Source: an uncultured Bacteroidales bacterium
GTDB lineage: Bacteria > Bacteroidota > Bacteroidia > Bacteroidales > Bacteroidaceae
Direction: 5' to 3'
Assembly (NCBI GenBank): GCA_902770725.1
Contig: CACXUA010000012.1
Coordinates: forward strand, 1 to 37,949
DNA: 37,949 bases
Part shown: one piece after another, positions 1-8,620 of the stretch
How the letters are laid out: every line of letters starts with the position of its first letter
How positions within the stretch are numbered: position 1 is the first letter of the stretch
Translations under genes and position numbers: made by a program
Notes under the pieces: model-generated
The model's database searches: none
What the model was told of the DNA's origin: nothing
What the model saw: only the letters and a program-made list of their open reading frames with translations

Positions 1-1
1 C

Positions 2-346
2 ATCGGCGGCGGCAGGAATCCGATCGTCATCAAGACGGATGTGATCACTGCCGAGGGCCAGGACATCTACCTGAACGTCAGGTACTTCCTTAAGTCCGAC
101 GACGGCCTTCTGCCTGCGGGGCACGAGGTGGCCCACGACCAGATCATGATCAACGAGGCGGTGCCGTCCTTCCTCTTCAAGGGCGGGGACACCTTCGTCA
201 ACGAGAAGGGGGATGACCTTGTCTTTGAAGGCAAGGCGCAGGGGCGCATCCCCTGGGAGATCCGCCTGGACGAGAAGACGGGCGCCATCCATTCCTACAA
301 GGTGGGCGGCGTGCAGTATCTCTCCGGCCCGCTCCTGCCCTGTTTC
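2..346 (+). pseudogene. GH2 beta-galactosidase C-terminal fragment
   Basis: Reading plus from base 2, about 115 codons resemble the region of a GH2 beta-galactosidase just after the catalytic barrel. Visible stretches include LNVRYFLK, LPAGHEVA and HDQIMINEA, then IRLDEKTGAIHSYKVGG and SGPLLPCF, which in the family continues as W-R-A-P-T-D-N-D. Here the similarity stops at about 346 and the sequence continues as the antisense of a DUF58 gene. The fragment has neither its start nor its end. The continuous plus-strand reading frame that runs on to 994 is accidental beyond this point. It is either a chimeric contig end or the edge of an inversion. The family assignment rests on motif recognition only. 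Confidence 0.75.
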
Positions 347-989
347 GGCATCATGCACCTTCAGGAGTCCGATGTTGGGCAGCTCGGCCACACGCTTGTC
401 ATAGACCTGAATGGCCACGACGTCGTGCTTGTGGGCTGCGATGGAGAGGGGTTGCAGGAAGGAATGCTGGTCGAGGAAGTCGCTCAGCACAAAGGCGATG
501 CAGCGTCGCTTGATGGCCCTCGTCATGTACTCGAGGGCGAAGGCGATGTTCGTCTGCTGGCTCTCGGGCTTGTAGTCGAGGAGTTCGCGGATGATATAGA
601 GGATGTGCTTGCGGCCTTTCTTGGGTGGGATGAACTTCTCAATCCTGTCGGAGAAGAAGATGACGCCGATCTTGTCGTTGTTCTGAATGGCAGAGAAGGC
701 GAGCGTGGCCGCAATCTCAGTCACCATGTCGCGCTTGAACTGCTTTACGGAACCGAAGTCGAGGCTGCCGCTGACGTCAACCAGCAGCATCACCGTCAGC
801 TCGCGCTCCTCCTCGAAGACCTTGACGTAAGGCTTTCCAAAGCGAGCCGTCACGTTCCATTCGATGTCGCGAATGTCGTCGCCATACTGGTACTCGCGCA
901 CCTCGGAGAAAGTCATGCCGCGCCCCTTGAAGGCAGAGTGGTACTCGCCCGCAAAGATGTTGCTGCTCAGGCCACGAGTTTTAATCAAT
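331..989 (-). pseudogene. DUF58 protein (MoxR partner), truncated at both ends
   Basis: The minus strand encodes a DUF58/vWA-like protein with TRGLSSNIFAGEYHSAFKG, the family signature GDDIRDIEWNVTAR, and a MIDAS-like DVSGS in LLVDVSGSLDF. DUF58 proteins typically follow moxR and work with the MoxR AAA+ ATPase, often in envelope or metal-insertion functions. The C-terminus is lost at about 331-346, where the sequence becomes an inverted beta-galactosidase fragment. The N-terminus is also short: an in-frame TAA (990-992) stands directly before a TTG (987-989), so the usual first dozen residues before I-K-T-R-G are absent and replaced by an A/T repeat. Either the gene uses TTG and is short, or the start was lost. 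Confidence 0.8.
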
Positions 990-1014
990 TATGAATTGAG
1001 AATTATGAATTGCT

Positions 1015-2010
<996 letters not shown>

Positions 2011-2039
2011 ATTTAGTTAAGTTTATTTATATTCGGGCA

Positions 2040-2071
2040 CAAAATTACTGCTTTATCTGCTATCTGCCAAA
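2040..2071 (-). promoter_or_regulatory. Bacteroidetes-type promoter of moxR
   Basis: On the minus strand TTTG (2068-2071) is followed by exactly 20 bases and TAATTTTG (2040-2047). This matches the -33 TTTG / -7 TAnnTTTG promoter used by the Bacteroidetes primary sigma factor. Initiation is expected near 2033, giving a leader of about 23 bases. Confidence 0.75.
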
Positions 2072-2166
2072 CGAGAAATGATAAATAAAGTTATAGGGAT
2101 GTTTAACTTTGTTAAAAAACTATCAAAACAGTATATAAAGCTCTCGATGTGAGGGAAGCAGAAACC

Positions 2167-2298
2167 ACTCACGAGAACTTGATAAAATCGACACGTGGAT
2201 TTGATAAAATCGACACGTGGATTTTGCCAAATCGACACGAGGATTTTGGCAAATCCTCTGGAGGGTTTTGAAAAGAATTCACGAGACACTATTAAATC
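2167..2298 (-). repeat. 22-bp-period intergenic array A
   Basis: Six units start at 2167, 2189, 2211, 2233, 2255 and 2277 with no period change. On the plus strand a unit is a 10-base core (CGACACGTGG in units 2 and 3, CGACACGAGG in unit 4) followed by a 12-base tail (ATTTTGCCAAAT or close). The cores contain CACGTG, a palindrome, and the tails are near-palindromic around TTTGCCAAA. Outer units are degenerate. The array lies between the terminator of the ftsY operon (2362-2393) and the moxR promoter (2040-2071). No reading frame of note covers it. Together with the flanking signals it accounts for the 422-base gap 2011-2432; the remainder is A/T-rich without features I can name. Confidence 0.9.
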
Positions 2299-2361
2299 TG
2301 AAAATATAAGTTGGTTAAATTGACAATTATCTTAACCTTCCAATTCACTTTATCGTGTCAC

Positions 2362-2393
2362 AAAAAAAAAGGAGCTTTGCGGCTCCTTTTTTC
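2362..2393 (-). terminator. Rho-independent terminator of the ftsY-rimO-HU operon
   Basis: GGAGC and GCTCC arms (within 2371-2386, extended by A/T pairs) are flanked by A9 on the left and T6 on the right in the plus strand. It therefore reads as a hairpin plus T-tract in both directions. It lies 40-70 bases after the HU/LysM stop codon. Confidence 0.85.
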
Positions 2394-2432
2394 TTTCTTC
2401 TTATATTAATGCAGACCATGAATGGTCAAGCT

Positions 2433-3371
2433 TTACTCTATCTTCTCGAGCTCTGGCAGTTTGATTTCCATATTGACAGGAATGCTATCCGGATCGGTGA
2501 AAGCATTGTGGACAATGATGTACTTAGCAAACTCCTTGTCACCATACTCTTCTCTCGCTATTTTAGCAAGATAATCGCCTGGCTTCATGACGTACGTCTT
2601 GAGCGTACCTACTATCTTGTACTCGCCATCAGGCACTTGTGCGAACTCAGGCTCTGGGGCTGGTGCTTCTTCTACTGGAGTCTCCACTTGTGGCTGCACA
2701 GGTTCTTCCACCTTCACAGATGGTTTACCCAGGAACTTATATGCTAGAAATGCGAGCAGGCAAAGCAACAAAAGACCCAATAGCCAAGCCCAAAGGTGAC
2801 TACCTTTCTTCTCTTCTGATGGAGTGGTCGGTTCGTCTTTTTGCTCAGGAATAGAGACAGGGACGGGCTCAGGCTCGGCAACAGGTTCAGGAGTTGCCTC
2901 TTGTTCGGGCTCAGAAACAGGCGTGAATGCTTGAATCGGCTGAGCAGCAACCTCAGGCTCCGATTCATCAGGGTCTGTATCTCCTCCTGAAGCAAGCTGA
3001 GAGGTCTGAGTTGCTTCTGGCACTCTTTCCATCTCCTCAATGCTCGTTCCTTCGTTGAGGGCAACAGCTTGGAAGTCAGCAAAAGGTTTATTGATAAGGT
3101 CTTTGAGTGCTGTCTCTGGGGTGAACGAGAGCTTTGAGTGTCCAGGTATGACGATACGTTCGCCAGTGTTGACGTTGACGCTTTCACGGTCGAGGACTTC
3201 AATCAACTTAAACGTTCCAAGGCCTTTTATCTTGACAAGTTTGTCGGTGCTGACGTTTTGTGCAATGGAATCGAAGAATTCTTTCAAAAATGCCTCTGCA
3301 TCCCGTTGAGGGATGTTCTTCTTTTGCGCTAATGCTTTAGCAAGTTGCTGGAGGGTTATCTTGTTAGCCAT
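2433..3371 (-). CDS. Membrane-anchored HU protein with C-terminal LysM-like domain
   Basis: 312 residues. Residues 1-95 are an HU/IHF fold (MANKITLQQLAKALAQ, VKIKGLGTFKL, and the arm region ERIVIPGHSKLSFTPE). Residues 110-190 are a Pro/Glu-rich linker. Residues 192-213 are one hydrophobic transmembrane segment after a Lys-Gly-Ser anchor. A second acidic Pro-rich linker follows, and residues 257-306 resemble LysM (TYVMKPGDYLAKIAREEYGD ... IPVNMEIKLPE). The predicted topology puts the DNA-binding domain in the cytosol and LysM in the periplasm, which could tether DNA to peptidoglycan. That role is inference. It is the last gene of the ftsY operon, 5 bases after the HU gene. Confidence 0.85.
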   Translation of the reverse strand: MANKITLQQLAKALAQKKNIPQRDAEAFLKEFFDSIAQNVSTDKLVKIKGLGTFKLIEVLDRESVNVNTGERIVIPGHSKLSFTPETALKDLINKPFADFQAVALNEGTSIEEMERVPEATQTSQLASGGDTDPDESEPEVAAQPIQAFTPVSEPEQEATPEPVAEPEPVPVSIPEQKDEPTTPSEEKKGSHLWAWLLGLLLLCLLAFLAYKFLGKPSVKVEEPVQPQVETPVEEAPAPEPEFAQVPDGEYKIVGTLKTYVMKPGDYLAKIAREEYGDKEFAKYIIVHNAFTDPDSIPVNMEIKLPELEKIE

Positions 3372-3376
3372 AACTC

Positions 3377-3652
3377 TTAATTCTTAACTTTTAATTTCAA
3401 GGATGTGTTGGGTTTGAAGTTCACAGTCATTTTGGGAGGAATGAGCATGCGTTGTTTGGTGTTGGGGTTGACCAACACTCGCTCCAACTTCTTCTTGACC
3501 TCGAAGGTACCGAAGCCAGGAACAAGGATTGAGTTTTCTTCCAACAGCTCACCAATGATGGCTGAGACGGTAGCATTTACCATCGAAGCGGCTTCCCTGC
3601 TGTTCAACTTGGTGCGACTGGCTAAGTCTGCAATAAATTCTTTGTTATTCAT
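3377..3652 (-). CDS. HU/IHF-family DNA-binding protein
   Basis: 91 residues, the standard HU length. MNNKEFIADLASRTKLNSREAA is the N-terminal helical pair, ILVPGFGTFEVKKKLER is the beta region with the conserved G-F-G-T-F, and the arm ends in K-M-T-V-N-F-K-P. It should be a dimeric nucleoid protein that bends DNA. The start ATG overlaps the rimO stop codon as ATGA (3649-3652), indicating translational coupling. The stop codon sits inside a short A/T repeat that leads into the next gene. Confidence 0.93.
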   Translation of the reverse strand: MNNKEFIADLASRTKLNSREAASMVNATVSAIIGELLEENSILVPGFGTFEVKKKLERVLVNPNTKQRMLIPPKMTVNFKPNTSLKLKVKN

Positions 3653-4983
3653 ATTTGGTCGTTTAGTTGTTTAGTCGTTTGGTCATTTAGGATTGCAAAA
3701 AGATCGAATTCATCGGCACTTTCTATCTTTACATTGACGAATTGCCCTGTGTGAAGATTGAGAATTGGGCTTCTCTTGATGAGCACTTCCGGGTCAACCT
3801 CAGGCGAGTCGAACTCTGTGCGGCCTATGAAGTAATCACCCTCCTCGCGGTCTATGATGACTTTCAGCGTCTGTCCTACCTTATTCTCCTGAACATCTGC
3901 GCTTATCTGCTGTTGAACGCGCATCAACTTGCTGAGACGTGCCTGTTTCACTTCATCGGAAACATCGTCCTTGTAGTGTTCTGCAGCGTACGTCCCTTCC
4001 TCTTCACTATAGGCAAAGGCACCCATTCGCTCGAACTTCGCCCACTTCACGAAGTTGATGAGTTCCTGGAAGTCTTCGTCCGTCTCACCCGGGAAACCTA
4101 CCATGAGTGTCGTGCGAAGATGAATGTTGGGTACTTCCTTGCGGATTCTCTCGATGAAATCGTAGGTTTCTTGCTTTGTGATGTGACGACGCATAGCCGA
4201 AAGTTGGTTGTCGCTGATGTGCTGCAGGGCAATATCAAGGTACCTGCAAACATTCTTGTGACGTTTCATTACTTGTAGAAGTTCCCAAGGGAAATGTGCG
4301 GGATAGCCATAGTGAAGCCTTATCCATTCCACGCCAGGCACCTCGGCAATGCGGTCGATGAGCTCAGCTATCATCTGCTTGCCGTAGAGGTCTGTTCCGT
4401 AGCCCGTCAATTCCTGCGCAATTACCTGAAACTCCTTGACGCCTTTCGCCGCCAGACTCTCCACTTCAGCCACGATTTCCTCGATGGAATGGGACTTTTG
4501 TTTGCCTGTGATGATAGGAATGGCACAATAAGCACAATGCCGATTGCAGCCCTCGCTTATCTTCAAATAGGCATAGTGAGAAGGTGTCGTAAGGTGCCTC
4601 TCATTGGAGGCTTCCTTGTGATAGGTTCCATTCAAGTCTGTGATGATTTGCTCCCAATCGAACTTGCCGTAGAACTTATCTACTTCGGGCAGTTCCTGCT
4701 TCAGCTCCTCGAAGTAACGCTGCGAGAGGCATCCCATCACGATTAGCTGCTTTAGCTTGCCTTGCTCCTTTCGCTGCGCAAGTTCGAGTATCATATTGAT
4801 GCTTTCCTCCTTCGCGTCACCGATGAAACCGCAGGTATTGACGATAGCAATCTCCCCCTCGGGTTCCTCTGCATCATGTGTTACATTGAAGCCGTTCAGT
4901 TCCAACTGACGGATGAGCTTCTCGCTGTCAACAAGGTTCTTGCTGCATCCAAGCGTTATTATGTCTATCGTGCGAGACTTCAT
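3649..4983 (-). CDS. rimO: Ribosomal protein S12 methylthiotransferase RimO
   Basis: 444 residues. The N-terminal UPF0004 domain has the cluster cysteines C13 (LGCSKNLVDSEKL), C51 and C85. The radical SAM core has C146-x3-C150-x2-C153 (CNRHCAYC). The C-terminus is TRAM-like. RimO adds a methylthio group to an aspartate of ribosomal protein S12, using two 4Fe-4S clusters and S-adenosylmethionine. The start overlaps the ftsY stop codon (ATGA) and the stop overlaps the HU start. The last dozen or so codons run through a tandem 8-base repeat (about 3655-3690 on the plus strand), so the tail NDQTTKQLNDQI is encoded by repeat sequence and is unlikely to be functional. Confidence 0.96.
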   Translation of the reverse strand: MKSRTIDIITLGCSKNLVDSEKLIRQLELNGFNVTHDAEEPEGEIAIVNTCGFIGDAKEESINMILELAQRKEQGKLKQLIVMGCLSQRYFEELKQELPEVDKFYGKFDWEQIITDLNGTYHKEASNERHLTTPSHYAYLKISEGCNRHCAYCAIPIITGKQKSHSIEEIVAEVESLAAKGVKEFQVIAQELTGYGTDLYGKQMIAELIDRIAEVPGVEWIRLHYGYPAHFPWELLQVMKRHKNVCRYLDIALQHISDNQLSAMRRHITKQETYDFIERIRKEVPNIHLRTTLMVGFPGETDEDFQELINFVKWAKFERMGAFAYSEEEGTYAAEHYKDDVSDEVKQARLSKLMRVQQQISADVQENKVGQTLKVIIDREEGDYFIGRTEFDSPEVDPEVLIKRSPILNLHTGQFVNVKIESADEFDLFAILNDQTTKQLNDQI

Positions 4984-5933
4984 TTCTTGAAGAGTGAATC
5001 AACAAACTCTCTACGATTGAATGGTTGCAAGTCTTCTGCCCGTTCACCTAAACCGATGTAGCGAACAGGTATCTTGAACTGGTCACTAATGCCGATGACT
5101 ACGCCACCTTTGGCACTTCCGTCGAGCTTCGTGATGGCCATGCTCGTCACTTCAGTAGCGGTAGTGAACTGTTTGGCTTGTTCGAAGGCGTTCTGGCCAG
5201 TACTACCATCGAGGACGAGCATTACATCGTGCGGTGCATCAGGCATAAGTTTCTGCATAACGCGCTTAATCTTCGAAAGCTCGTCCATCAAGCCTTTCTT
5301 GTTGTGCAGACGGCCTGCAGTATCGATGAGAACGACATCTGCGTTGTTGGCTATTGCGCTGTTGAGTGTATCGAAAGCCACGCTGGCTGGGTCGCTTCCC
5401 ATCTTTTGCTTGACGACTGGGACGCCGATCCTTTCGCCCCAAATACTTATCTGCTCGACAGCAGCGGCACGGAAAGTGTCGGCTGCTCCAAGCACAACCT
5501 TCAAGCCGGCTTCTTTGAACTGATAGGCGAGTTTACCGATAGTGGTCGTCTTGCCTACACCATTCACGCCTACGACAAGGACGACGTATGGCCTTTTGTC
5601 GGCAGGAATCTGAAAACCTTCAGTGTCGTCTGTGTTGTTTTCCGTAAGTAATTGTGCGATTTCATCGCGAAGAATGTTGTTGAGCTCGTCAGTCGTGACG
5701 TACTTGTCTCGCTCAACTCGAGCCTCGATACGTTTGATAATGTTGAGGGTTGTATCTACGCCCACGTCACTGGTCACAAGGACTTCCTCCAGGTTGTCGA
5801 GCACCTCGTCATCTACCTTCGACTTGCCTGCAACGGCACGCGTCAGTTTGCCGAAGAAACTTTCCTTCGTCTTCTCAAGCCCTTGATCGAGCGTTTCCTT
5901 CTTCTCTTTGGTAAAGAAATTAAAGAATCCCAT
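4980..5933 (-). CDS. ftsY: Signal recognition particle receptor FtsY
   Basis: 317 residues with only a very short acidic N-terminus before the NG domains, as usual outside Enterobacteria. The P-loop is GVNGVGKTTT (about residues 122-131). G3 is DTAGR in VVLIDTAGRLHNKKGLMDEL and G4 is TKLDGSAKGG; the region GLGERAEDLQPFN closes the G domain. FtsY is the membrane-associated GTPase that receives SRP-ribosome complexes and hands them to SecYEG. It is the first gene of a four-gene operon behind a TATATTTG promoter. Confidence 0.97.
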   Translation of the reverse strand: MGFFNFFTKEKKETLDQGLEKTKESFFGKLTRAVAGKSKVDDEVLDNLEEVLVTSDVGVDTTLNIIKRIEARVERDKYVTTDELNNILRDEIAQLLTENNTDDTEGFQIPADKRPYVVLVVGVNGVGKTTTIGKLAYQFKEAGLKVVLGAADTFRAAAVEQISIWGERIGVPVVKQKMGSDPASVAFDTLNSAIANNADVVLIDTAGRLHNKKGLMDELSKIKRVMQKLMPDAPHDVMLVLDGSTGQNAFEQAKQFTTATEVTSMAITKLDGSAKGGVVIGISDQFKIPVRYIGLGERAEDLQPFNRREFVDSLFKK

Positions 5934-5961
5934 ATCTTTCTTTGCTTAGTTATTTCGCGTG

Positions 5962-5995
5962 CAAATATAGCAAAAAAAGCCCAATCCATCGCAAA
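5962..5995 (-). promoter_or_regulatory. Probable promoter of ftsY
   Basis: The minus strand has a perfect -7 element TATATTTG (5962-5969), with a TTTG (5992-5995) 22 bases further upstream. The spacing is two bases longer than usual, so the -33 call is less certain than the -7 call. Confidence 0.55.
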
Positions 5996-6036
5996 TAATA
6001 CCGAATTTTTAGTATTAATTAAGGAATAGGAAACAA

Positions 6037-6068
6037 CAAAAAACTCCTTCGTTTCGCAACGAAAGAGC
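6037..6068 (-). terminator. Terminator of the BlaI/M56 operon
   Basis: Arms CTCCTTCGTT and AACGAAAGAG (6044-6067) pair with one mismatch around TCGC. On the minus strand the hairpin is followed by six T. It lies about 45 bases after the M56 gene stop codon. The 178-base gap 5934-6111 otherwise holds only the ftsY promoter. Confidence 0.8.
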
Positions 6069-6111
6069 TGTATGGCGCCAAATTATTAACTTCTAAAAAC
6101 TATAAGCATTG

Positions 6112-8001
6112 TTATTGGGGGCTATTCCCTTCCTGACGCGCGCTGAGCCGGAACTGGATGGGCAGGTTGAAGCGGCTGCGGACAATATTACCGTCCTTAT
6201 CCTTGGCAGGTTCCCACTTCGGCATTGCCTTCAAGACACGCACTCCTTCTTCGTAGAGCAGTTCTCCTAAGTCTTGTCCCACTTTGGGCTCCTCTGTGCT
6301 CTCAGGATTCTTCTCCTTGTAGGAAGTCACATCAATCTCCGAGAGTTCCATGCCAGGTCCGCGCAGCTTCTTGATTTCCGTGATACTGCCGTCCTTCTCA
6401 ACAACGAAGCTTATGATGACGCGACCTTGCACACCAAATTGTTGGCAGAGCTTCGGATAGCGGATGTTCATCGACAAGAACTTAAAACATTCCGGGTCGC
6501 CTCCAGGGAACTTTGCCCTCTCCTTCACCACATTATAGATGGTGTCGTTATTGTTGAAGACTTCCTTGTCATTGAGCATTATCTTGGCGACGCTCTTGCC
6601 ATTGACTGTAATATTGCCGTCGTCGTCCATCTCTGCTCCGGGCAATTTCTTGACGAGGTCCTTGAGAACAGGGTCATTAGTTCCTGTCTGCTTGTTATAG
6701 ACAACATTCTGACTCTCAGGTTCCTTCGTTTCCTTCTTGGTAGTAATTACGATGACGCCATTGGAACCTTTGTCGCCCCATACTTTGGTGGCGGCATCAT
6801 TCTTCAGCACGGTAATGCTTTCGATGTCCTCCACATTAATATTCAGCAGAGATGAGAATTGCTCTTCACTGTTCATTGTTTCAAAGTTGACATCTTTGGA
6901 AACTTCGATGATTTTGCCGTTGAGGACAACCAGAGGCTGTGCATTATCATGACCACGCACACGCATCATGGTTGTACCAGAGGTTCCTTCATCCTTTATT
7001 TTCTCCTTTTTCCCTTCTAAAGCTTGCAGGTTTGGAGAATTCTCCGTACCTTTGCCTTCGAGTTTAGTTACAGTCTCCTCGATGGGAGCGACGAACTTAG
7101 GCGTTGCGAAGGCCGAGAGCGCCAACGCAGCGACCGGGATGACATAGAGCGCCTTGCTCTTCATCCAAGGATTTGATTTTGACTTCTTCATCATAGTGAT
7201 ACGTTTTTTAGTTAAACTATGGTTAAAGCTGTTGGCAAAAGGGTACCCACCGGAGCCAACGGCTTTTCTTATGAGCAATAACTGATAGCCTTGTGCCGAG
7301 ACGCCATGCTCGAGGACGAAGTTGTCGGCCTCATATTCGTGCACATCACGCAGGCTGATGCCCAGCACATAACAGAGCGGATTCCACCACTGAAGCATCT
7401 GCACGAGGGTGAGCAGCACGACGTCCCACGAGTGGCGGCCCTGAATGTGTCCCATCTCGTGAAGGACAATCTCGCGACCTGCTTCGTCGTAATCCTTCTC
7501 GTTAATCACGATGTTCCGCATCCAACTGAACGGCGCCACATCTCCCGAATGGCAATAGATGCGGACGCCCTGCTCGTCGTTGTGCCAAAGCACACCCTGC
7601 TTCAAGCCGAACTGCAGGCGGGCAATCTGCCAAAGCCTCATCAAGAGCAACGCCACCATACCTATTATATATATGAGACTGACGAGGAAGAAGACGCTGA
7701 AACGCGAGATCCCCTGACTTGCCGCACCCTCTGCCAGGACTTGCACCTCGGGCAAGACATGAACGGGAATGCCTAACTCGAGCATCTGCAACTGCGCCGC
7801 TTGCACGACAGGCTGGTGATCGAGCGACATCCAGGGTATGTTGCAGAGTGGCAAGACGAGCGACAAGAGCAGGATTCCCAGCAAAATCAAGCGATTGAAG
7901 CGAAAGAAACTCTCGCGCCTGAGCATCAGCATGTAGGGCAAGTACAGCATTGACAGTACGATAGCCGACTTGATGGAATACAGTAACAAAGCAGACATCA
8001 T
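6112..8001 (-). CDS. M56 (BlaR1-like) peptidase fused to TonB plug and TonB C-terminal domains
   Basis: 629 residues. Residues 1-270 are a BlaR1/MecR1-type M56 metalloprotease with hydrophobic segments near 5-25, 36-55 and 100-122, the zinc motif HEMGH (181-185) and a downstream E-Y-E-A-D (about 222-226). A TM segment near 287-303 leads outward. Next is a TonB-receptor plug-like piece (VVLNGKII, DIESITVLKNDAATKVWGDKGSNGVIVITTK), and residues about 510-629 are a TonB C-terminal domain (GVQGRVIISFVVEKDGSITEIKKLRG). It pairs with the BlaI repressor immediately upstream. By analogy it senses an envelope signal and inactivates the repressor; the inducer is unknown. This fusion is found in other Bacteroidetes. 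Confidence 0.88.
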   Translation of the reverse strand: MMSALLLYSIKSAIVLSMLYLPYMLMLRRESFFRFNRLILLGILLLSLVLPLCNIPWMSLDHQPVVQAAQLQMLELGIPVHVLPEVQVLAEGAASQGISRFSVFFLVSLIYIIGMVALLLMRLWQIARLQFGLKQGVLWHNDEQGVRIYCHSGDVAPFSWMRNIVINEKDYDEAGREIVLHEMGHIQGRHSWDVVLLTLVQMLQWWNPLCYVLGISLRDVHEYEADNFVLEHGVSAQGYQLLLIRKAVGSGGYPFANSFNHSLTKKRITMMKKSKSNPWMKSKALYVIPVAALALSAFATPKFVAPIEETVTKLEGKGTENSPNLQALEGKKEKIKDEGTSGTTMMRVRGHDNAQPLVVLNGKIIEVSKDVNFETMNSEEQFSSLLNINVEDIESITVLKNDAATKVWGDKGSNGVIVITTKKETKEPESQNVVYNKQTGTNDPVLKDLVKKLPGAEMDDDGNITVNGKSVAKIMLNDKEVFNNNDTIYNVVKERAKFPGGDPECFKFLSMNIRYPKLCQQFGVQGRVIISFVVEKDGSITEIKKLRGPGMELSEIDVTSYKEKNPESTEEPKVGQDLGELLYEEGVRVLKAMPKWEPAKDKDGNIVRSRFNLPIQFRLSARQEGNSPQ

Positions 8002-8047
8002 GATATTTACTATTTATCATTTAACAATTTACCATTTATCACTTTTG

Positions 8048-8431
8048 CTAAATGAGTGAGAGCAGTTCTTTCACCTCTTCGGCCGAGAGGTTCTCTTCCT
8101 TGACGAAATAGTTGAGCATCGACTTCACGCTGCCACCGAAGAAGTTCTGCTTCACCTCCTGCATCGTGCGGCGCGTGTATTCGGCTCGCGTTACGAGCGG
8201 CACATAGCGATGCGTCTTGCCCTGACCGCCCACTTTGTGGAAGTCGAGATAACCTTTCTCGTAGAGCACTTTCAGGTAGGTCGCGATAGTTGTGTATGCA
8301 GGCTTGGGCTCTTTGTAGTGCTCCAAAACGTCCCACGCACAAGCCGCTCCGTCGATGTCCCAAAGGATGTTCATCACTTCGAACTCAACCTTAGTCAATG
8401 TGTTGTCGTTGCGTTTCATATCATTCAACAT
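8048..8431 (-). CDS. BlaI/MecI-family transcriptional repressor
   Basis: About 127 residues from the ATG at 8431 (M-L-N-D-M-K-R-N); the ATG at 8419 (M-K-R-N) is the alternative. A longer frame exists only from a TTG at 8449. The winged helix is LTKVEFEVMNILW ... AYTTIATYLKVLYEKGYLDF, followed by the family's KTHRYVPLVTRAEYTR segment and a C-terminal dimerisation helix. BlaI repressors bind dyads near their own promoter and are released when an M56 partner triggers their cleavage. The M56 gene follows after 46 bases of A/T repeat. Confidence 0.9.
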   Translation of the reverse strand: MLNDMKRNDNTLTKVEFEVMNILWDIDGAACAWDVLEHYKEPKPAYTTIATYLKVLYEKGYLDFHKVGGQGKTHRYVPLVTRAEYTRRTMQEVKQNFFGGSVKSMLNYFVKEENLSAEEVKELLSLI

Positions 8432-8446
8432 GTTTGTTTCCGAGAG

Positions 8447-8473
8447 CAAAGTAAGGGAGTTTTGCTTAATCTC
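8447..8473 (-). promoter_or_regulatory. Possible promoter of the BlaI/M56 operon
   Basis: Minus-strand TTACTTTG (8447-8454) differs by one base from TAnnTTTG and has ATTG 20 bases upstream. Further upstream, in 8476-8560, the gap carries two short direct repeats (a GTTTAGATATTG pair and a pair of TAGTAAT-containing units 21 bases apart) that could be operator sites. No clean BlaI dyad was identified by eye. Confidence 0.4.
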
Positions 8474-8561
8474 GCAATGTTTAGATATTGGAAAGTTTAG
8501 ATATTGTCTGCTTTTTAACGTTTATTTGTAGTAATTGAACAGTTATTCGTAGTAATACAAA

Positions 8562-8596
8562 ACAAAAAGCTCCCTCGCGGGAACTACGAAGGAGCT
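8562..8596 (-). terminator. Terminator of the GH20 gene
   Basis: AGCTCC (8568-8573) pairs with GGAGCT (8591-8596), with further partial pairing inside. The minus strand continues as TTTTTG. It lies 25 bases past the stop codon at 8621. Confidence 0.85.
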
Positions 8597-8620
8597 AAAT
8601 GTTGTTGCTTTGTTACTTCC

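Noticed and set aside
41-994. Open 317-codon plus-strand frame at the left end as a single gene
   Set aside because: The first third is a real beta-galactosidase fragment; the rest is the antisense of a clear DUF58 sequence. The frame is open by chance across the junction.
8520-8562. A sixth 22-bp array upstream of BlaI
   Set aside because: Only two related units (TTGTAGTAAT and TCGTAGTAAT) at a 21-base step, with no core/tail structure. More likely operator half-sites or chance in A/T-rich DNA.
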